A stretch of DNA of 64,000 bases from Chionoecetes opilio (GCA_016584305.1 JACEEZ010021751.1:43862-107861), one strand, 5' to 3'. Positions 1 through 12,104 are shown, counted from the first letter of the stretch. Made by a program: numbers and translations. The notes: generated by a model not told the origin, from the letters alone.

Positions 1-976
1 CTTTATAATTACATTTTAGAGGTATCTGAAGGGATCTGTGAGGTCTGGAGGAAAAAACACTCTAATAAGGGCGGGAAAGGACTCTAGAATTTTACCTAAC
101 TCACTGCGTGTTGTATACATAACATGAAAAAACCCAGCCGGTCTCATCCCTACCTCAAAAGCCTTGCATACTGCATACCACTCCCGCTCCTGCAACTCAC
201 AGCTCAGCTAAATCCCCACAGCTACATATAATTTGCAGTTACTTATCCATGCACAAGTACATACATTAATAATACATCAAAATGGTCTTCACAGCAATAG
301 TATGAATTTTTCCTTCATCGAGAAATCACGCCTTGCAGACATCTACACACTGTTTCCATTTTTTCTTGTCTTTAGGCATAGTTTTGAACACTTTCTCTGG
401 AGTTTTAATTGTGGTGTTTTTGCACATTGGCACAAAACAAGCTTAATATGTTCTTTTTGTCTGGAACATGTTGAATGGATAGATACTGACGGTCTGCTGA
501 GCCTAAAACACCAATCAGCTGATCAGGGCAAGATTTGAGACTGTACACCTACTACGTCACAACCAATCACAGCGCGTTCCGCCGTGTTGTGATATTTTGG
601 CCAACAAAAAAAACCATATATTTAATTTATGGTGCATTTCTCAGCAAAAAGAATATGAGTACAGTGATATGTAGCCTATATTGCATCCAAAGCTTCATAA
701 TATTCCGTGTTTTAGGTGTGAGTAAACGGGTCATTATCAGCTTCGTCTCCTGGCCTGGCCACCTCGCCCGCCCTCATTAGCACTCCCTCGTAAATTCAGC
801 GTCGTAAATGGTGGCTGCACCAATACAACATCCCGGGCTGAGGGGAACCGGTGCGTTGCGGCTGTGCAGAACCGGTGCCGCGGAAATATAATACGTCTCC
901 ATCTTTTTTTTCTTTTTTTTCAGAGCCCTCTTCACCTCTCACATTGGAAAAAACATTATCTTCTCTAACAAATGTG
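1..976. other. Anonymous non-coding sequence
   Basis: No recognisable gene. Open frames are short (about 100 codons or less), have no family resemblance and look like chance. A short direct repeat of GAACCGGTGC occurs around 846-880, and T-rich tracts lie near 905-920. This stretch shares no similarity with the retrotransposon debris that starts just after the N at 1273. Confidence 0.6.
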
Positions 977-1132
<156 letters not shown>

Positions 1133-1272
1133 TTTGATTATTTTATGTCGTCATGATGAAGCCATCTCGGATACACTTTCTTACGCCCGCCACGTCAGCT
1201 TCCTCTTTCTTCGTCGCGTACAATCCGTTGTCACGCCATATTTTTAACACTATGGTAGCGGGGAGCAGTACG

Positions 1273-1273
1273 N
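1273..1273. other. Single ambiguous base (N), probable assembly join
   Basis: The only N in the window sits three bases before the start of the sequence that is repeated in direct orientation at 7199. Similarity between the two copies begins immediately after it, at the shared word TTAGGAGAA, so the N may mark a contig or read join. Confidence 0.6.
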
Positions 1274-1803
1274 GGGTTAGGAGAAGATCTTAGAAGTATT
1301 TCCTTGAGACTGATCCCAAACAGATTCAAGATCCCAAAAGTTGTGAAAGGCAGATTCAGACAATTTACTAAAGCATAGCAGCTGTGAGGACATCCCCATT
1401 CTTTTGGGAAGGATTGTGCATGACCCAGAAAATACCCAACCAAACACTGACTCTTGGGCTACCAACCCCTTTGGGCCCTTTCACACAACTGCCGGGAAAT
1501 CATAAATCTCCAATAACATCAAGACCCACCAAGATTCAACAGTTAAATGTCTATTTTCCAATAATCATCAGCTAATAGTACTTTATCAAATACTTGATAC
1601 TCTAAACGGAACCAGGGGCGTAGCAAAGGTGCACATATTGTAGGAAATTCTACAGTCAGTAGAGAATGCCTAGAACCATTGCAATCCTTAATTTCATGTC
1701 ATATAACTTACAAGGTTACCTGAAGTACTCTTACATCCACCAAATGCTGAATAAGAAATTTGTTCTGAGATACCCACTTAGGCTTAATTTTTCTGCAAAA
1801 CTG

Positions 1804-3193
1804 CTAGAGACATAAATCTGTCTGAACCTGTATAAAAAAGTAGGGTGGCTCAGCACACTTTCCCCCGTTCACCAAACACTTTAACCTTAGCTGTCGGCAG
1901 AACGTGCAGGTTTGCTTCATGTTAGTTTTATAATAATTGGGGTTGCTGTAGACCACCCCAACAAGGTCACAGGCCTTCACAGGAACTTTTCTCCAAATGT
2001 TCACTTTCAACGTATCCTGGCAACCTGATTTCCAAAACCCCTTAGACCTCCCTTTGTCCACATCATTACCTATAGGACAAACCAAAATTTTATGAAAACC
2101 CCCACACCTGGTACATATCAGAGCACCAAACCCTATGTGCCCTCGTTTAAGGCATTTGGAAAACACAACTGTGCTGAACGAATTTTCTCCTTTCGCTCCA
2201 GAAGTGAGAGCTTAAGTACACTGTAACACCTTCACTGGCATGTGGGTTTGTTACAGACCACCCCTGATGAAGTTACCTCAGAGGAAATTTGAAGGGCTGA
2301 ACGAACCAGGAAGCACTTTCCGTCTCTCTGCCTCAGGTTGACTTCTGTCCCGATCGTCTTTTCTTTTTGTCACATCCTTGAAGGTGTCTGACCTCTCACG
2401 GCGCTCTATCTCTTTCTGGAGAAACTGCAATAGCCACGGAGGTCACTTTCATGGCCAAAACCTTCCCTTGAACCCCTCCAATCTAATGTCTGTGGCAAAC
2501 GACCTAAAATAATGGAGTCAAAAACAGGCCATACTGATCACCATCTACACCTAAACCTCCAAACTCCTCCCTATGTGTCAAAATTCAACTTGCAGCTTCC
2601 ACAAGGAGGCTACATCTCCAAACTCCAGGAGACCTGGCAGGCATACTTACTTTAAGAAGAGTCTGTATGTGTCAAAAATTATCCCTCCTTTCTACCAAAG
2701 CGCTCCTTCAACAAGGTACATGCAACTTTGTAATTGGGTGCCGTGAGTGACAACCCTAGATCACAGATTTAGCCTCACCTTCCAAAAAGACTGCAAGTAG
2801 GTGAATTTACTTATAACAGGAATGTCAGTTTCACCCACCAGGGCCTCAAACCTGTCCCAAAAAGGGCTGCCATTCAGTTAACTCACCACTGAACTTCAGC
2901 AACTCAATTTTTGGTAGATTGACACGTGTAGACAAGGGTCCTATAGAGTTACTGTCACTGCGAGCTGCTGACTGCCGCTCCAATTGCTCAACTTTATCAA
3001 AAATCACTAGCATCTGGTTTACTAACACACGCGGCTTTCTTACCTCGCGGCGGAACACGTCACGGCCTCGGGTGTCATCCTGTAACAAGTTAGGATCACT
3101 TATCCCCCAATTTCCCAAATTCCCCCTGCGCCCGTCTGGGGCAGCCAACGTTTGTCGAAGTCTTCCCGGCATCACCCCTGCATTTTGGTACAT
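1804..3193 (-). pseudogene. BEL/Pao gag-like polyprotein N-terminal part (DUF1759 plus zinc knuckles), broken
   Basis: The N-terminal frame (3193 down to 2846) ends with a segment resembling the DUF1759 signature of BEL/Pao elements, LPKIELLKFSGELTEWQPF. The C-terminal frame (2166 down to 1804) has a CCHC-knuckle-like KCLKRGHIG followed by CTRCGGFHKILVCP, as in the double zinc-knuckle region of these proteins. Between them, three frames read in turn give charged sequence such as IERRERSDTFKDVTK, typical of the DUF1759 C-terminal part. The protein would bind element RNA and form particles in the cytoplasm. At least three frameshifts are present and no protease follows, so it cannot be expressed as it stands. 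The start at 3193 is only the first Met in the open frame. Confidence 0.7.
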
Positions 3194-3322
3194 CGGACAT
3201 AAATTAGTGTCCTAAGGGCACGGAGCTACGTGTCCCCCACCCCCGACCGCTGTCCGCGTCTTGAAAGTTTTTTGGGTCCAAAACATTTTCCCCTTTAAAA
3301 CTCGGGACCCTTTAAAACACCA

Positions 3323-3340
3323 ATCCCGGGTCTGGGCACC
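3323..3340 (-). other. Candidate primer-binding site of BEL/Pao copy 1
   Basis: The plus strand reads ATCCCGGGTCTGGGCACC, like a tRNA 3' end before CCA. The minus strand therefore starts near GGTGCCCAGACC just inside the LTR end, as expected of a primer-binding site. The same sequence with the full TGG end is kept at 9150-9168 in copy 2, while flanking sequence has drifted. The priming tRNA was not identified. Confidence 0.45.
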
Positions 3341-4479
3341 TTTTGATCGCCCCGGGAACAGCAAACTTTAAGGGGACGCCCAGGCGAAGGCATGGACTGA
3401 AAGCGGCTCAGTACGGGCGCCAAAACGGGAGGTGTAAACATGTGGCGGCTGAGTGTCAAAAACTTTATTCTCACCACTGGTCAGCACAAAAATTAGTGAA
3501 ATAAGTGAAAATATCCCAAATCTATAAAATAAAGCAAAGAAAAAAAAATAAATTAAAAAACCCCAAAAAAAACCCGGGGACAAACCCAACTTTTCCCCCC
3601 ACCATAGAGTAACAGATACTCCTAGACTGAAACAAAAAAACCCCCACAATACACATAAATAAAACTCAGGTACATTAGCGGGGGGAATCATATTATTTTA
3701 AAAATTAATACTCACTATTTAAAAATTATATCCAAATCCAGCTTAACAGGAGCTTTTACCACCTCCCCATGTGCTTTTTTGCACGGTGGTTGCAAACGGG
3801 TGGTTTTTTTCCCCAAATCCCCCGCAACCTATTAGCATGACAACCGAGCCCCCTTTTGTTCGTCGACGTTTTGGGTACCAATCTCAAGATCAACCCCCGG
3901 GGGTGAGATCTCCATGCATAAATTTTTTTGGACAGGCCTACAAAAACCCCCCCTGGAAGTTTTAACTTAACACCCTACCCTCCATCTTTACCGGGAAAAT
4001 GTCAAATTCACACCAATGGAGGAAGTTGGGGTATTTTTTTCCTTGCAAACCCACCGATCCGTTTAAAAACAATTTAGGCCAAAACCCTTACAAGAGGGGG
4101 AAATTTTAAAATAATTATCACCCAAAACCCCAAAAATTTTATAAAGTTGTTTTTGGCGTAACTTTCAGCAATTTCAGGTTTTTTAGAAGTACCAAAAGAT
4201 GTTGGCATTGTCTCCCCATTGGAAACCGCGTCCCCCCCCCCAATTGAAAATGGAAGGTGTTAAGTTACGCTTTCCCCTCACCAACAAAATTTTAAGGGGG
4301 TCTAAAATTTAAATGCAAGCTTCTATCTCAGGAGAGTATTTTAGTCACTTTTGATAACACAAACCCCCAAGTGACTTTCTCAGAGCCATTTTACAGATCT
4401 GATACCGCTCCCACCAGCCCCCCCCCAAGGAGCATGAGGTAAAATAAATTTCCCCTGGGAACAAGGGGCCAAAGCACTT

Positions 4480-5400
4480 TTGAATTTGTTTGTACACAAA
4501 AAAGTTTTGGCATTACGAGTAAAAACAGAAAAGGGCCCTCTTCTTAAATGGAGCTCAAATTTGAAAATCTATGACCGATAAACTTATGAAACCCTTGAGC
4601 AGGGTAGAGAGGGCCCATATCAGGCCCCTTGGTGCTGGTGCTTCCCCTTGGATTACTTTGCCTTTGAGTGCTTTGATGTATTTTTGCCCAAGACTTGTAT
4701 CACAAAAAGGCTGTTCCCAAAATATTATTGCAAGATTTTTTTGATCCTCTTGGTCTCATTACCCCCTTATTTGCTCGCTAAAATTCTCTTTCAAGACATT
4801 TGGCGGTTTGGTCTTGACTGGGAAAAACATTAGGGAAGACGGGTTGCGAAATTTTAAAAAATGGGTTGAGGGTTAAAACCGACGATACAAGCAACAATCA
4901 ATTTGACCCAAGGGTCGTCATCCAATAAACGCCCTCACCCAGCCGGGTGAACATAAATTATACAACTTCTTGGAAGGAAACCCATACAAACGTGCCCCCA
5001 CAAAGTCGACCGGTTACGTAAAAAGGGGGGGCACAGTTAACCTTCAGCTTGGGTATGGGGTACTGCTGGAGCGGGCTCGGGAATCTGTCTACGCCCAAGT
5101 TATACACTCCCTCATAATTTTTGGAAGTTTCCTCAGCCCCAAATAAATAACAATTTCCTCAAGTAGTATAAGGGGTTAACACCCCGTTTAAGGAATCATG
5201 TTGAAAGCAAAAAGCTTGCTATGTGACCTAGGGAATTAAAATTGGTTTTTTTGCCCTAGCTGATACTACATGTTCTAGTCGGCCCCTTAACTCTCAAAGG
5301 CCATCATCATCTAAAAAGGGTAAAGTGTTCAAAAAGGAAACCTTTGGGAAGAGGCTTCCCGGGGTTTAAAGAACGATCTCATGAAAATTTTCTCTCTTTG
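4480..5400 (+). pseudogene. BEL/Pao pol fragment (RT to Peptidase_A17/RNase H region), plus strand, broken
   Basis: Between 4650 and 4850 the plus strand encodes a stretch resembling the BEL/Pao block in which a 'DPLGL(L/V)SP' motif is followed by 'K..LFQ..WR.GLDWDE'; here KYYCKIF, then LVSLPPYLLAKILFQDIW and FGLDWEK. This block follows the RT in Pao-type pol (Pfam Peptidase_A17 region). DNA at 4545-4860 aligns, in inverted orientation, with 6140-6480. Sequence at 5040-5160 may be the following RNase H-like region but is too broken to be sure. It faces the minus-strand gag copies, so it is not the continuation of copy 1. Frames change every few dozen codons. Confidence 0.55.
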
Positions 5401-5449
5401 AATACAGGGATACACTAGGGCCCTTTTTTTTTTTAAAACTTTTCATATG

Positions 5450-6640
5450 ATGGGGGACCGAGCTTCAATTTCGCCCTTTACAGTTTTTTTAAAAACCACA
5501 CCCATGCAAAACATGTAAGCTTGGAAAAATGCCCCAACAGGCAAAATAAATTAAAACAGGGAGGGGGTCAACAGCTACACAAATAAATCTATACTTTAAT
5601 GGAATACCTTGGTGGATAGTAAGAGCTTCATTTTGCTGCAGGGTGAAAAGGGGGTTAGACCCATGTGGATCTTTTAAAACCACAGAGTCAGTTTTTCAAA
5701 TCTTCAGCATACACCCTGGAAAAAAGGGTCGCGGGATTGTCTTCCCAGGGCTGATGCCTTATAGGTGATGAAAGCTCCTGAATCCATTTTTCTGTTTCCC
5801 CTACAAAATTTTCCTCTTAGGACCCCCCTTAATCCAAGATAAGCAACCTGAGAATCTGCCAGCAGTACAGGTTACATCATCACCAAGCAAAGGGCAGATT
5901 TAGCAAACCAGCCTTTTTGCGCAAATAAGGCCCAAAGAAATTTCCCAATCTAGGAAAATGAAATTTTTTTTGATGGAGCCCCCTTTCCCCTGGACACACA
6001 AGAGACACATCAAAGTGTCATATGTAAGGGAATTCTAAATACCACAGGCTCCATACCCCTCTCTCAGAGGCTACCAAAGCATCAGTTCTAAACCCTCAGC
6101 AGTTTCCATGAAAACCCCGGAAAATAAAAGCGTGGATGTTAAATGACTGAAAACTTTGAGACCCTCAAAACCCTTTTTTTAAACTTTCGCAAACCCTCTT
6201 CCGGTAATGTCTCATCCCTCAAACCAAGCCCCAATGTTTGAAAAAGGGAAATTTTTCGAGCTAATACGGGGCTAAGAGACCAAAAGGACAAAAAGCTTGC
6301 AATATACTGAAACCTTTTTAAGTACGATCTTGGTGCAACCCCACTCAAAACACCAAAGGCAAAGTAATCCCCGGCAAGCACCACTGCATTCCAAGGACCC
6401 CTTTACTATGCCCATCTTACCCCCCCTCAAGGTTCTCATAGAGTTTACGGTCAAAGATTTGCAAATTTTAAATCATTTAGAGAGGGACTACCATGTACAA
6501 AATAGACTTTGCCCCCGTGAACTTTGCACGCACTCATCACACTATCAGCTCCCGACAACCAAACATAAAATAGAGGGTTTTCCCTCAATTTTTTCTACAC
6601 TTCCAAATTTTGGAAAAGTTTTAAGGTGATGTTTTACTGT
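5450..6640 (-). pseudogene. BEL/Pao pol fragment (connection to RNase H region), minus strand, broken
   Basis: Reading down from about 6480 on the minus strand, the Peptidase_A17-type block appears at 6140-6384 (SPVLARKISLFQTLG, then LRDETLPEEGLRKFKK). At 6000-5900 there is a GKGAPSKK-like segment, where Pao elements have 'KG(K/R)VAP.K', and at 5760-5690 a WEDNPA...SRVYAEDLKN segment matching the conserved 'NPAD..SRG' block that lies between RNase H and integrase. The order is right for a BEL/Pao pol. It lies directly downstream, on the same strand, of gag copy 2 (7199-9410), so these two together are probably one element whose 3' part ends near 5450. Multiple stops and frameshifts are present. 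Confidence 0.6.
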
Positions 6641-7198
6641 ACGTTTAAAAAAAGGGACTATCTTGTTCCAAAGGGGCCCGAAGAAAACTCATGGTGCGAA
6701 AAACCCTTCACTCTCCCCGAGAAAACTGTGCCTTTCGGTCCTCTTTCGAAAAGAAATCTGAAGAAAAGCCTTGGTTTGTCTCCGTTTTGCAAAAGGCCCC
6801 CTTCTAAACCTCTGAGACTCCACAAGATCAGGTTAGGAAGGACCACTTCGAGGGAAACTTTAAAAAAATACCATTATAGCACCTGCGAGGGATCAAAACC
6901 GGGCCCGATTTGGGGGTACAGCTTTCTCGAACCCAGGGGGATGTGGAAAGGGAGTACGTAGGACAAACTGACCCTCTCGGAGGGGGGAAATTCTTTTAAA
7001 GATCCTTTTGTTCATAACCCTTGTACTCATCATCTCCTGTTGCACTGGATTTTTCTGAAATCTTGGGTAAATTTAACAACCTCTTTTTTTTTGAGCCTTT
7101 CTTGCAAGGATTTTTCCTTTAGCATACAGATTCCCGGTAGAGACTTCATTCTATCGTTACTAAATTTACGGTCTCAAAAAAACCCTTTTAAGAACAGG
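6641..7198 (-). other. Probable BEL/Pao protease/RT region, unreadable
   Basis: By position this links gag copy 2 to the pol fragment below it and should hold protease and the N-terminal RT. I cannot see catalytic motifs (protease DSG, RT YVDD) in any minus frame. Long runs of A, T, C and G suggest consensus errors. The plus-strand open frame at 6626-6961 has no family resemblance and is probably a shadow. Confidence 0.3.
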
Positions 7199-9410
7199 AT
7201 TAGGAGAAAACATTTGAAATGCCCTTAACTGATACCAAAAAGATTCAAAATCCCAAAAATTTGTAAGGGGATTCAGACAAATTTTCTAAAGCATAGCAGC
7301 GTGAGGACATCCCATTTTGTTTGGGGATTTGCGACCCAGATAATACCCAAAACCAAAAACTACTCTTGGCCTGCACAACTGCCCGGAAAAATAAAATCTC
7401 CAATAAAATCAAGACCCCAAATGTCAACAGTTAAATGTCTATTTTTTCCACATATCACAGTAATAGTACTTTTTCCAAAGGGCCCTTTATACTCCAACAA
7501 AAACCCTGGGCGTAGCAAAGGTGCACATTGAGGAAATTTTTACAGCAGTAGAGAAAGCCTAGAACCCTTGCAACCATTATTTTATGTCATTCATTACAAG
7601 GGTTACCTAATCCTTACTCCACCAAAAAGCTGAAAAAGAAAATTTTTTCTGAAATACCCCCCTTGGTTAATTTTTTTACAAACTGCTAGAGACATAAATT
7701 TCTGAAATGTTCAAAAGTAGGGTGGGTTCAGCAACTTCCCCTTTACCAAAAACTTTAACCTTACTGTCGGGAAAAACAGTCAGGTTTTCTTTATGTAGTT
7801 TTTTAATAATTGGGGGTTTTTGGGAGACCACCAACAAGGGCAACGGCCTTTCACGGAACTTTTCTCCAAAAGTTCATTTCACGTTTCCCGGCAACCTATT
7901 TTCCCTAAACCCCTTGACCCCCTTTTTCCCCAAACTTACCTATGGCAAACAAAAAAGTTTGAAAAACCCCCCCCCCCTTACAATTGCAGAGCAACCAAAA
8001 ACCCCATTCCCTCGTTTAAAACAGTGGAAAAAAACTGGCTGAACGAAATTTTTTCCTTTTGCCCAGAATGAGGGTTAAGTACACTGTAAACCTTTCACTG
8101 GCATGTGGGTTGTTCGAAACCACCCTGACTGAAATTACCCAGAGGAAATTTGAAGGGCTGAAAAAGAACCAGGGAACACTTTCCGTCTCTCTCCTCAGTT
8201 GACTTTTGTCCCGGGCGTCTTTTTGTTGTCCATCCCTTTAAGGGTCTGACCTCTCACGGCGCTCTATCTCTTTCTGGGAAAATGCAATAGCCAAAGGAGG
8301 TCACTTTCATGGGCCGAACCTTCCCTTGACCACTCCAAATTTAAAGTCATTTTCAAAAGCCTAATATAAAATGGAGTCAAAAAAAAGGCCCCTACTGATC
8401 ACCCTCTACCTAAAACCTCCAAATCCTCATATGTGTCAAAAGTTTATTTGCAGCTTTCCCCAAGGGGGCTACATCTCCATCTCCGGAGACCCGGGAGGAT
8501 ACTTACTTAAAAGAGTCTAGTGTGCAAAGATTTCCCCTTTCCCTTTTACCAAAACGCTCCTTCACAAAGGGACTGCAACTTTGTAATTGGGTGCCCGGGG
8601 TGACAACCCTGGATCACAGATTTAGCCTCACCTTCCAAAAGAGACTGCGTAGGTGAATTTACTTTTAAAAGGAAGTCTTCACCCCCCAGGGGCCCCAACC
8701 TTCCCAAAGGACGCCCCCTCAGAACCACCCCTGAACTTCACAAATCAATTTTGGGAATTGACCGTGTAACAAGGATCCTAAGAGTTTTCTGTCACTGCGA
8801 GCTGCTGACTGCCGCCCCAATGCTCACTTTATCAAAATCACTAGCATCTGGTCAGCTAACACACGCGGTTACTTACCTCGCGGGGGAACACGTCAGCGGC
8901 CTCGATGTCTCCTGTAAAAAAGTTAGGATCCTTATCTCCAAATTTCCCAATTTCCCTGCGCCTCTCTAGGCACCAGACGCTTGTCGAAATCTTCCCGGCA
9001 TCATCCAGCTGCACTTGGTCACATCAGGGACTCAAAATGTCCAAGGCAGGGGTCGTGTCGCCCACCCCGACCAGCTGTCCGGCGTCTTGATAGCTTTTCG
9101 TCCAAAGACATTTTTGCCAATAACGTACAGGATCACTTGAAAACACAGTATCCCGGGTCTGGGCACCATTGATCGCCCAGAACAGCACAACAATTAAGGA
9201 CGACCAGCGAAGAGCATGGACTGAAAGCGGCTCAAGTAAGGCAGCCACAACAGGAGTGTAAACAGTGTGGCGGCTGAGTGTCAACAACTTTATTCTCACC
9301 AGCTGGTCAGCACAAAAATTAGTGAAATAGTTAATATCCCTAATCTATCAATAAAGCAAAGAAAAATAAATGAATTAATAAACCCAAAAAAACCCCAAGG
9401 TACAAACCCT
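7199..9410 (-). mobile_element. BEL/Pao LTR retrotransposon, copy 2 (LTR part, leader, gag)
   Basis: Direct repeat of 1276-3593, about 5.8-5.9 kb away, with the same order on the minus strand: LTR-like end with AATAAA (plus-strand TTTATT at 9289-9294), primer-binding site (9150-9168), leader, gag. It is about 100 bp shorter than copy 1 and carries many single-base losses, so the zinc-knuckle and DUF1759 frames seen in copy 1 are no longer readable. It is followed on the same strand by pol fragments down to about 5450, making this the more complete of the two elements. Its upstream edge abuts the 30-bp minisatellite at about 9412-9430. Confidence 0.7.
9150..9168 (-). other. Candidate primer-binding site of BEL/Pao copy 2
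   Basis: On the minus strand, TGGTGCCCAGACCCGGGAT sits one base after a CA that could end the LTR. It is conserved with copy 1 and has the TGG start of primer-binding sites complementary to a tRNA CCA end. Confidence 0.5.
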
Positions 9411-9429
9411 CATTGCTTTTATATCTCCT

Positions 9430-10357
9430 AACGCTCACGTGCTGTGAGGGTCCCTCTAAACCCTAAATGGCTGTTATGTCCCTATTAACCCCCTCATGTG
9501 CAGTGATGTCCCACTCTAACCCCTCACGTGCTGTTATGTCCCTTTCTCACCCCTCATTTGCTGTTATGTCCCTCTCTAACCCCCTAAATGGCTGTATGTC
9601 CCTCTTTAACCCCTCACGTGCTGTTAAGTCCCTCTCTAACCCCTCATGTGCTGTTATGTCCCTTTCAAACCCCTCACGTGCTGTTATGTCCCTTTCTAAC
9701 CCCCATGTGTTTTTATGTCCCTCTCTAACCCCTCACGTGCTGTTATGTCCCTCTCTAACCCCTCATGTGCTGTTATGTCCCTCTCTAACCCCTCAGTGCT
9801 GTTATGTCCCACTCAAAACCCCTCATGTGCTGTGATGTCCCCCCTAACCCCTCACGTGCTGTGATGTCCCTTTCAAACCCCCCTCACGTGCTGTTATGCC
9901 CCTTTCTAACCCCTCAGGGTGCTGTGTTTTTGGTCCCACTCTAACCCCTCACGTGCTGTGATGTCCCTCTCTAACCCCCCCACGTGCTGTGATGTCCCAC
10001 TCTAACCCCTCACGTGCTGTGATGTCCCACTCTAACCCCTCACGTGCTGTGATGTCCCTCTCTAACCCTCACGTGCTGGGATGTCCCTCTCAACCCCTCA
10101 CGTGCTGTGATGTCCCTCTCTAACCCCTCACGTGCTGTGATGTCCCTCTCAAACCCCCTCACGTGCTGTGATGTCCCCCCTCTAACCCCTCACGTGCTGG
10201 TATGTCCCACTCTAACCCCTCACGTGCTGGATGCCCCACTCTAACCCCTCACGTGCTGTGATGTCCCTCTCTAACCCCTCACGTGCTGGGATGTCCCTCT
10301 CTAACCCCTCACGTGCTGGGATGTCCCTCTCTAACCCCTCACGTGCTGTGATGTCCC
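9430..10357. repeat. 30-bp minisatellite carrying CACGTG E-boxes
   Basis: About 31 tandem units of 30 bp with core CTCACGTGCTGTGATG followed by a TCCCTCTCTAACCC-type half. I count roughly 23 units that keep the palindrome CACGTG. The 3' half (about 9930-10357) is very uniform, while the 5' half has more variants such as CATGTG and TGTTATG. As the unit is a multiple of three, one frame (9467-9835) stays open and gives a repetitive, non-genuine peptide. Confidence 0.95.
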
Positions 10358-11379
10358 TGCATCTGTCATGCAATTTCGTCATTGGAAATCCTACTTAGTT
10401 ACTGCTAATTGAAAATATCTTGTGTTTAGCATGCTGTAAATTGCAATACATTGAATAAATATGTGCCAATCTTAGTTGGTTTCATTATTTATGATTACAT
10501 CATTCGGGTATACTTGAAAGAGAACATATATCAGGAGAAAGTAAAGAAATATAATCAATACATGTAAAGGAGCTAGAACATAATCCTAACCTTGTTAATA
10601 ATCAACCAATTACAGGATGATGCACGATCAGAACAGGCAACAGTGATTAACAAATATGACATCAGGAGGTGAAAACACATGCATAATGCTGTCAAGTGAT
10701 AAATTATGGCCAAATATCAGTTACATATCCAATGCGTAGTTTATTGTGGGATTAATAGAAGGCTTTACTCCCATTATTGACCACATGTACTAGGAAAAAT
10801 ATGTTAGGAAAGGTAAGCATTGGTAATTAAATAACATCCAGGATGAGCGAACAATGTAGCTTGAACTGTCATGAGCGGGTACTTAGATTTACAATATATA
10901 CCCATTAAAAGTCCCCTGCGTGAAATATAGTTTATGCTCTACGGACTATAGAGGGCGTGAGAGGCGACCAGGTGCCAACACGTATTTTTGGTCACCCAAT
11001 TTTCTATTGGTCGCAGTCCCCTTTCCTACTTGTGTACAGGGAGGCCCGAAGTACGAGCGTTAGGTTCCCCCTGGCAACTCGTAAGCGAATCTCGTATACG
11101 AACACATAACTATGGTAAAACATAGGTTTGGTTCAGGACCCATCAATAAAAAAAAATTAAAAAAAAAAAAAAAGACATGTTTTTCTAGCAAAAATTAAAC
11201 TATACAAACACAACAAACACACAGCGTCTATATTACCCACCCCTGAAACTACCTACTGTAGAAAAACTTCTGAAAGGAAAAAGCCACAAGTAACATAACT
11301 GCACTTAATTAAACCATAAACTTTGCATAACAAGCAAAAAAGACGTTGTAAGTAGGGACGCCGCATGATAAAGAGAAGG
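10358..11379. other. AT-rich anonymous spacer
   Basis: No gene seen. It contains an A-rich tract at about 11147-11174 and ordinary AT-rich sequence. The block at 10960-11100 is more GC-balanced and contains the word TTGGTC/TATTGGTCGC on both sides of a short AT loop; I attach no function to it. Confidence 0.5.
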
Positions 11380-11800
11380 AGTATAGGTCCCAAGTTGGGC
11401 CGCACATCGGGCTATTTTACCCCAAAAGGTCAGGCCACCCATATCTTAATTACCCTTCAGGTCACGCCTTGCGGGGTGACCTGACTCGGCCCAAGGTTGG
11501 GCCGACACCTTTAATTACCCCTTAAAGGTCAGGGCACCATATGCTTAAATTACCCTTCAAGTCACGGCTTGCTAGGGTGACCTGACTGCGCCCCAAGGTT
11601 GGGGCCGCACACCCTCTAATTCCCTAAGTCAGTTTCGCCTATGTTAAATTTACCCTCAGGTCACCCCTTGCTAGGGGTGACCGGACTGGCGCCCCAAAGG
11701 GTTTGGGGCCGCACACTGCTAATTACCCCTAAATATCAGGCCACGCCATATGTTTAAATTTACCCTTCGGGTCACTGCTTGTAGGGTGACCCCCACTGGG
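11380..11800. repeat. Tandem ~100-bp units with inverted AGGTCA/TGACCT half-sites
   Basis: Four degenerate units with GTCAC starting at 11461, 11561, 11660 and 11771 (spacing 99-111). Each unit has TAATTACCC, then (A)GGTCAC, a 10-12-base spacer around CTTGC, GGGTGACC, and a GC-rich GGTTGGGGCCGCAC segment. The GGTCAC/GTGACC pair forms a short hairpin and also resembles paired nuclear-receptor half-sites, but the spacer is unusually long for a standard response element. Confidence 0.8.
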
Positions 11801-12104
11801 TCAACCAAATCCCCCTTTTTGTCCAGCCCGGAGTGTAGGCATGAAATTTTGCTTAAAAATTTACTCAACCCAATTTGAATGTCGTATCATTGGTTTTCGA
11901 TCTCGAATTGAAAATAGACCCTAATTTACACATCTCTATCATCAAATCCGAATCGAATGCTCGTATAAGGGGCCCTCCCTGTATAAGTCTTGCTTTCCAG
12001 TCTTTTTAATATACCGTCTTTGGAAGCGTCCATAGGACCTTTCAATCTGTGCATCCCAGAGGACTGCCTCCGTGTCGAGCATGCCGTAGCAGCGCACAGA
12101 TGTA

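Larger units (their letters stand above)
1276..3593 (-). mobile_element. BEL/Pao LTR retrotransposon, copy 1 (5' LTR part, leader and gag; truncated)
   Basis: This segment is repeated in the same orientation at 7199-9410. Read on the minus strand it has, in order: LTR-like sequence with an AATAAA signal (plus-strand TTTATT at 3464-3469), a candidate tRNA primer-binding site at 3323-3340 beginning TGG, a leader, and a gag-like region with a DUF1759-type N-terminus and CCHC zinc knuckles further down. Both are hallmarks of BEL/Pao polyproteins. The element is cut at about 1276, before any protease or RT. Many small indels break the frame; since the other copy is broken at different places, some breaks are probably sequencing error. 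The LTR outer boundary was not located. Confidence 0.75.

Noticed and set aside
9467..9835. 122-codon open frame with repeated 'AVMSL.NPS' peptide
   Set aside because: Unit length 30 is a multiple of three, so the frame is open by repetition; flanking units break it and no start or splice context exists.
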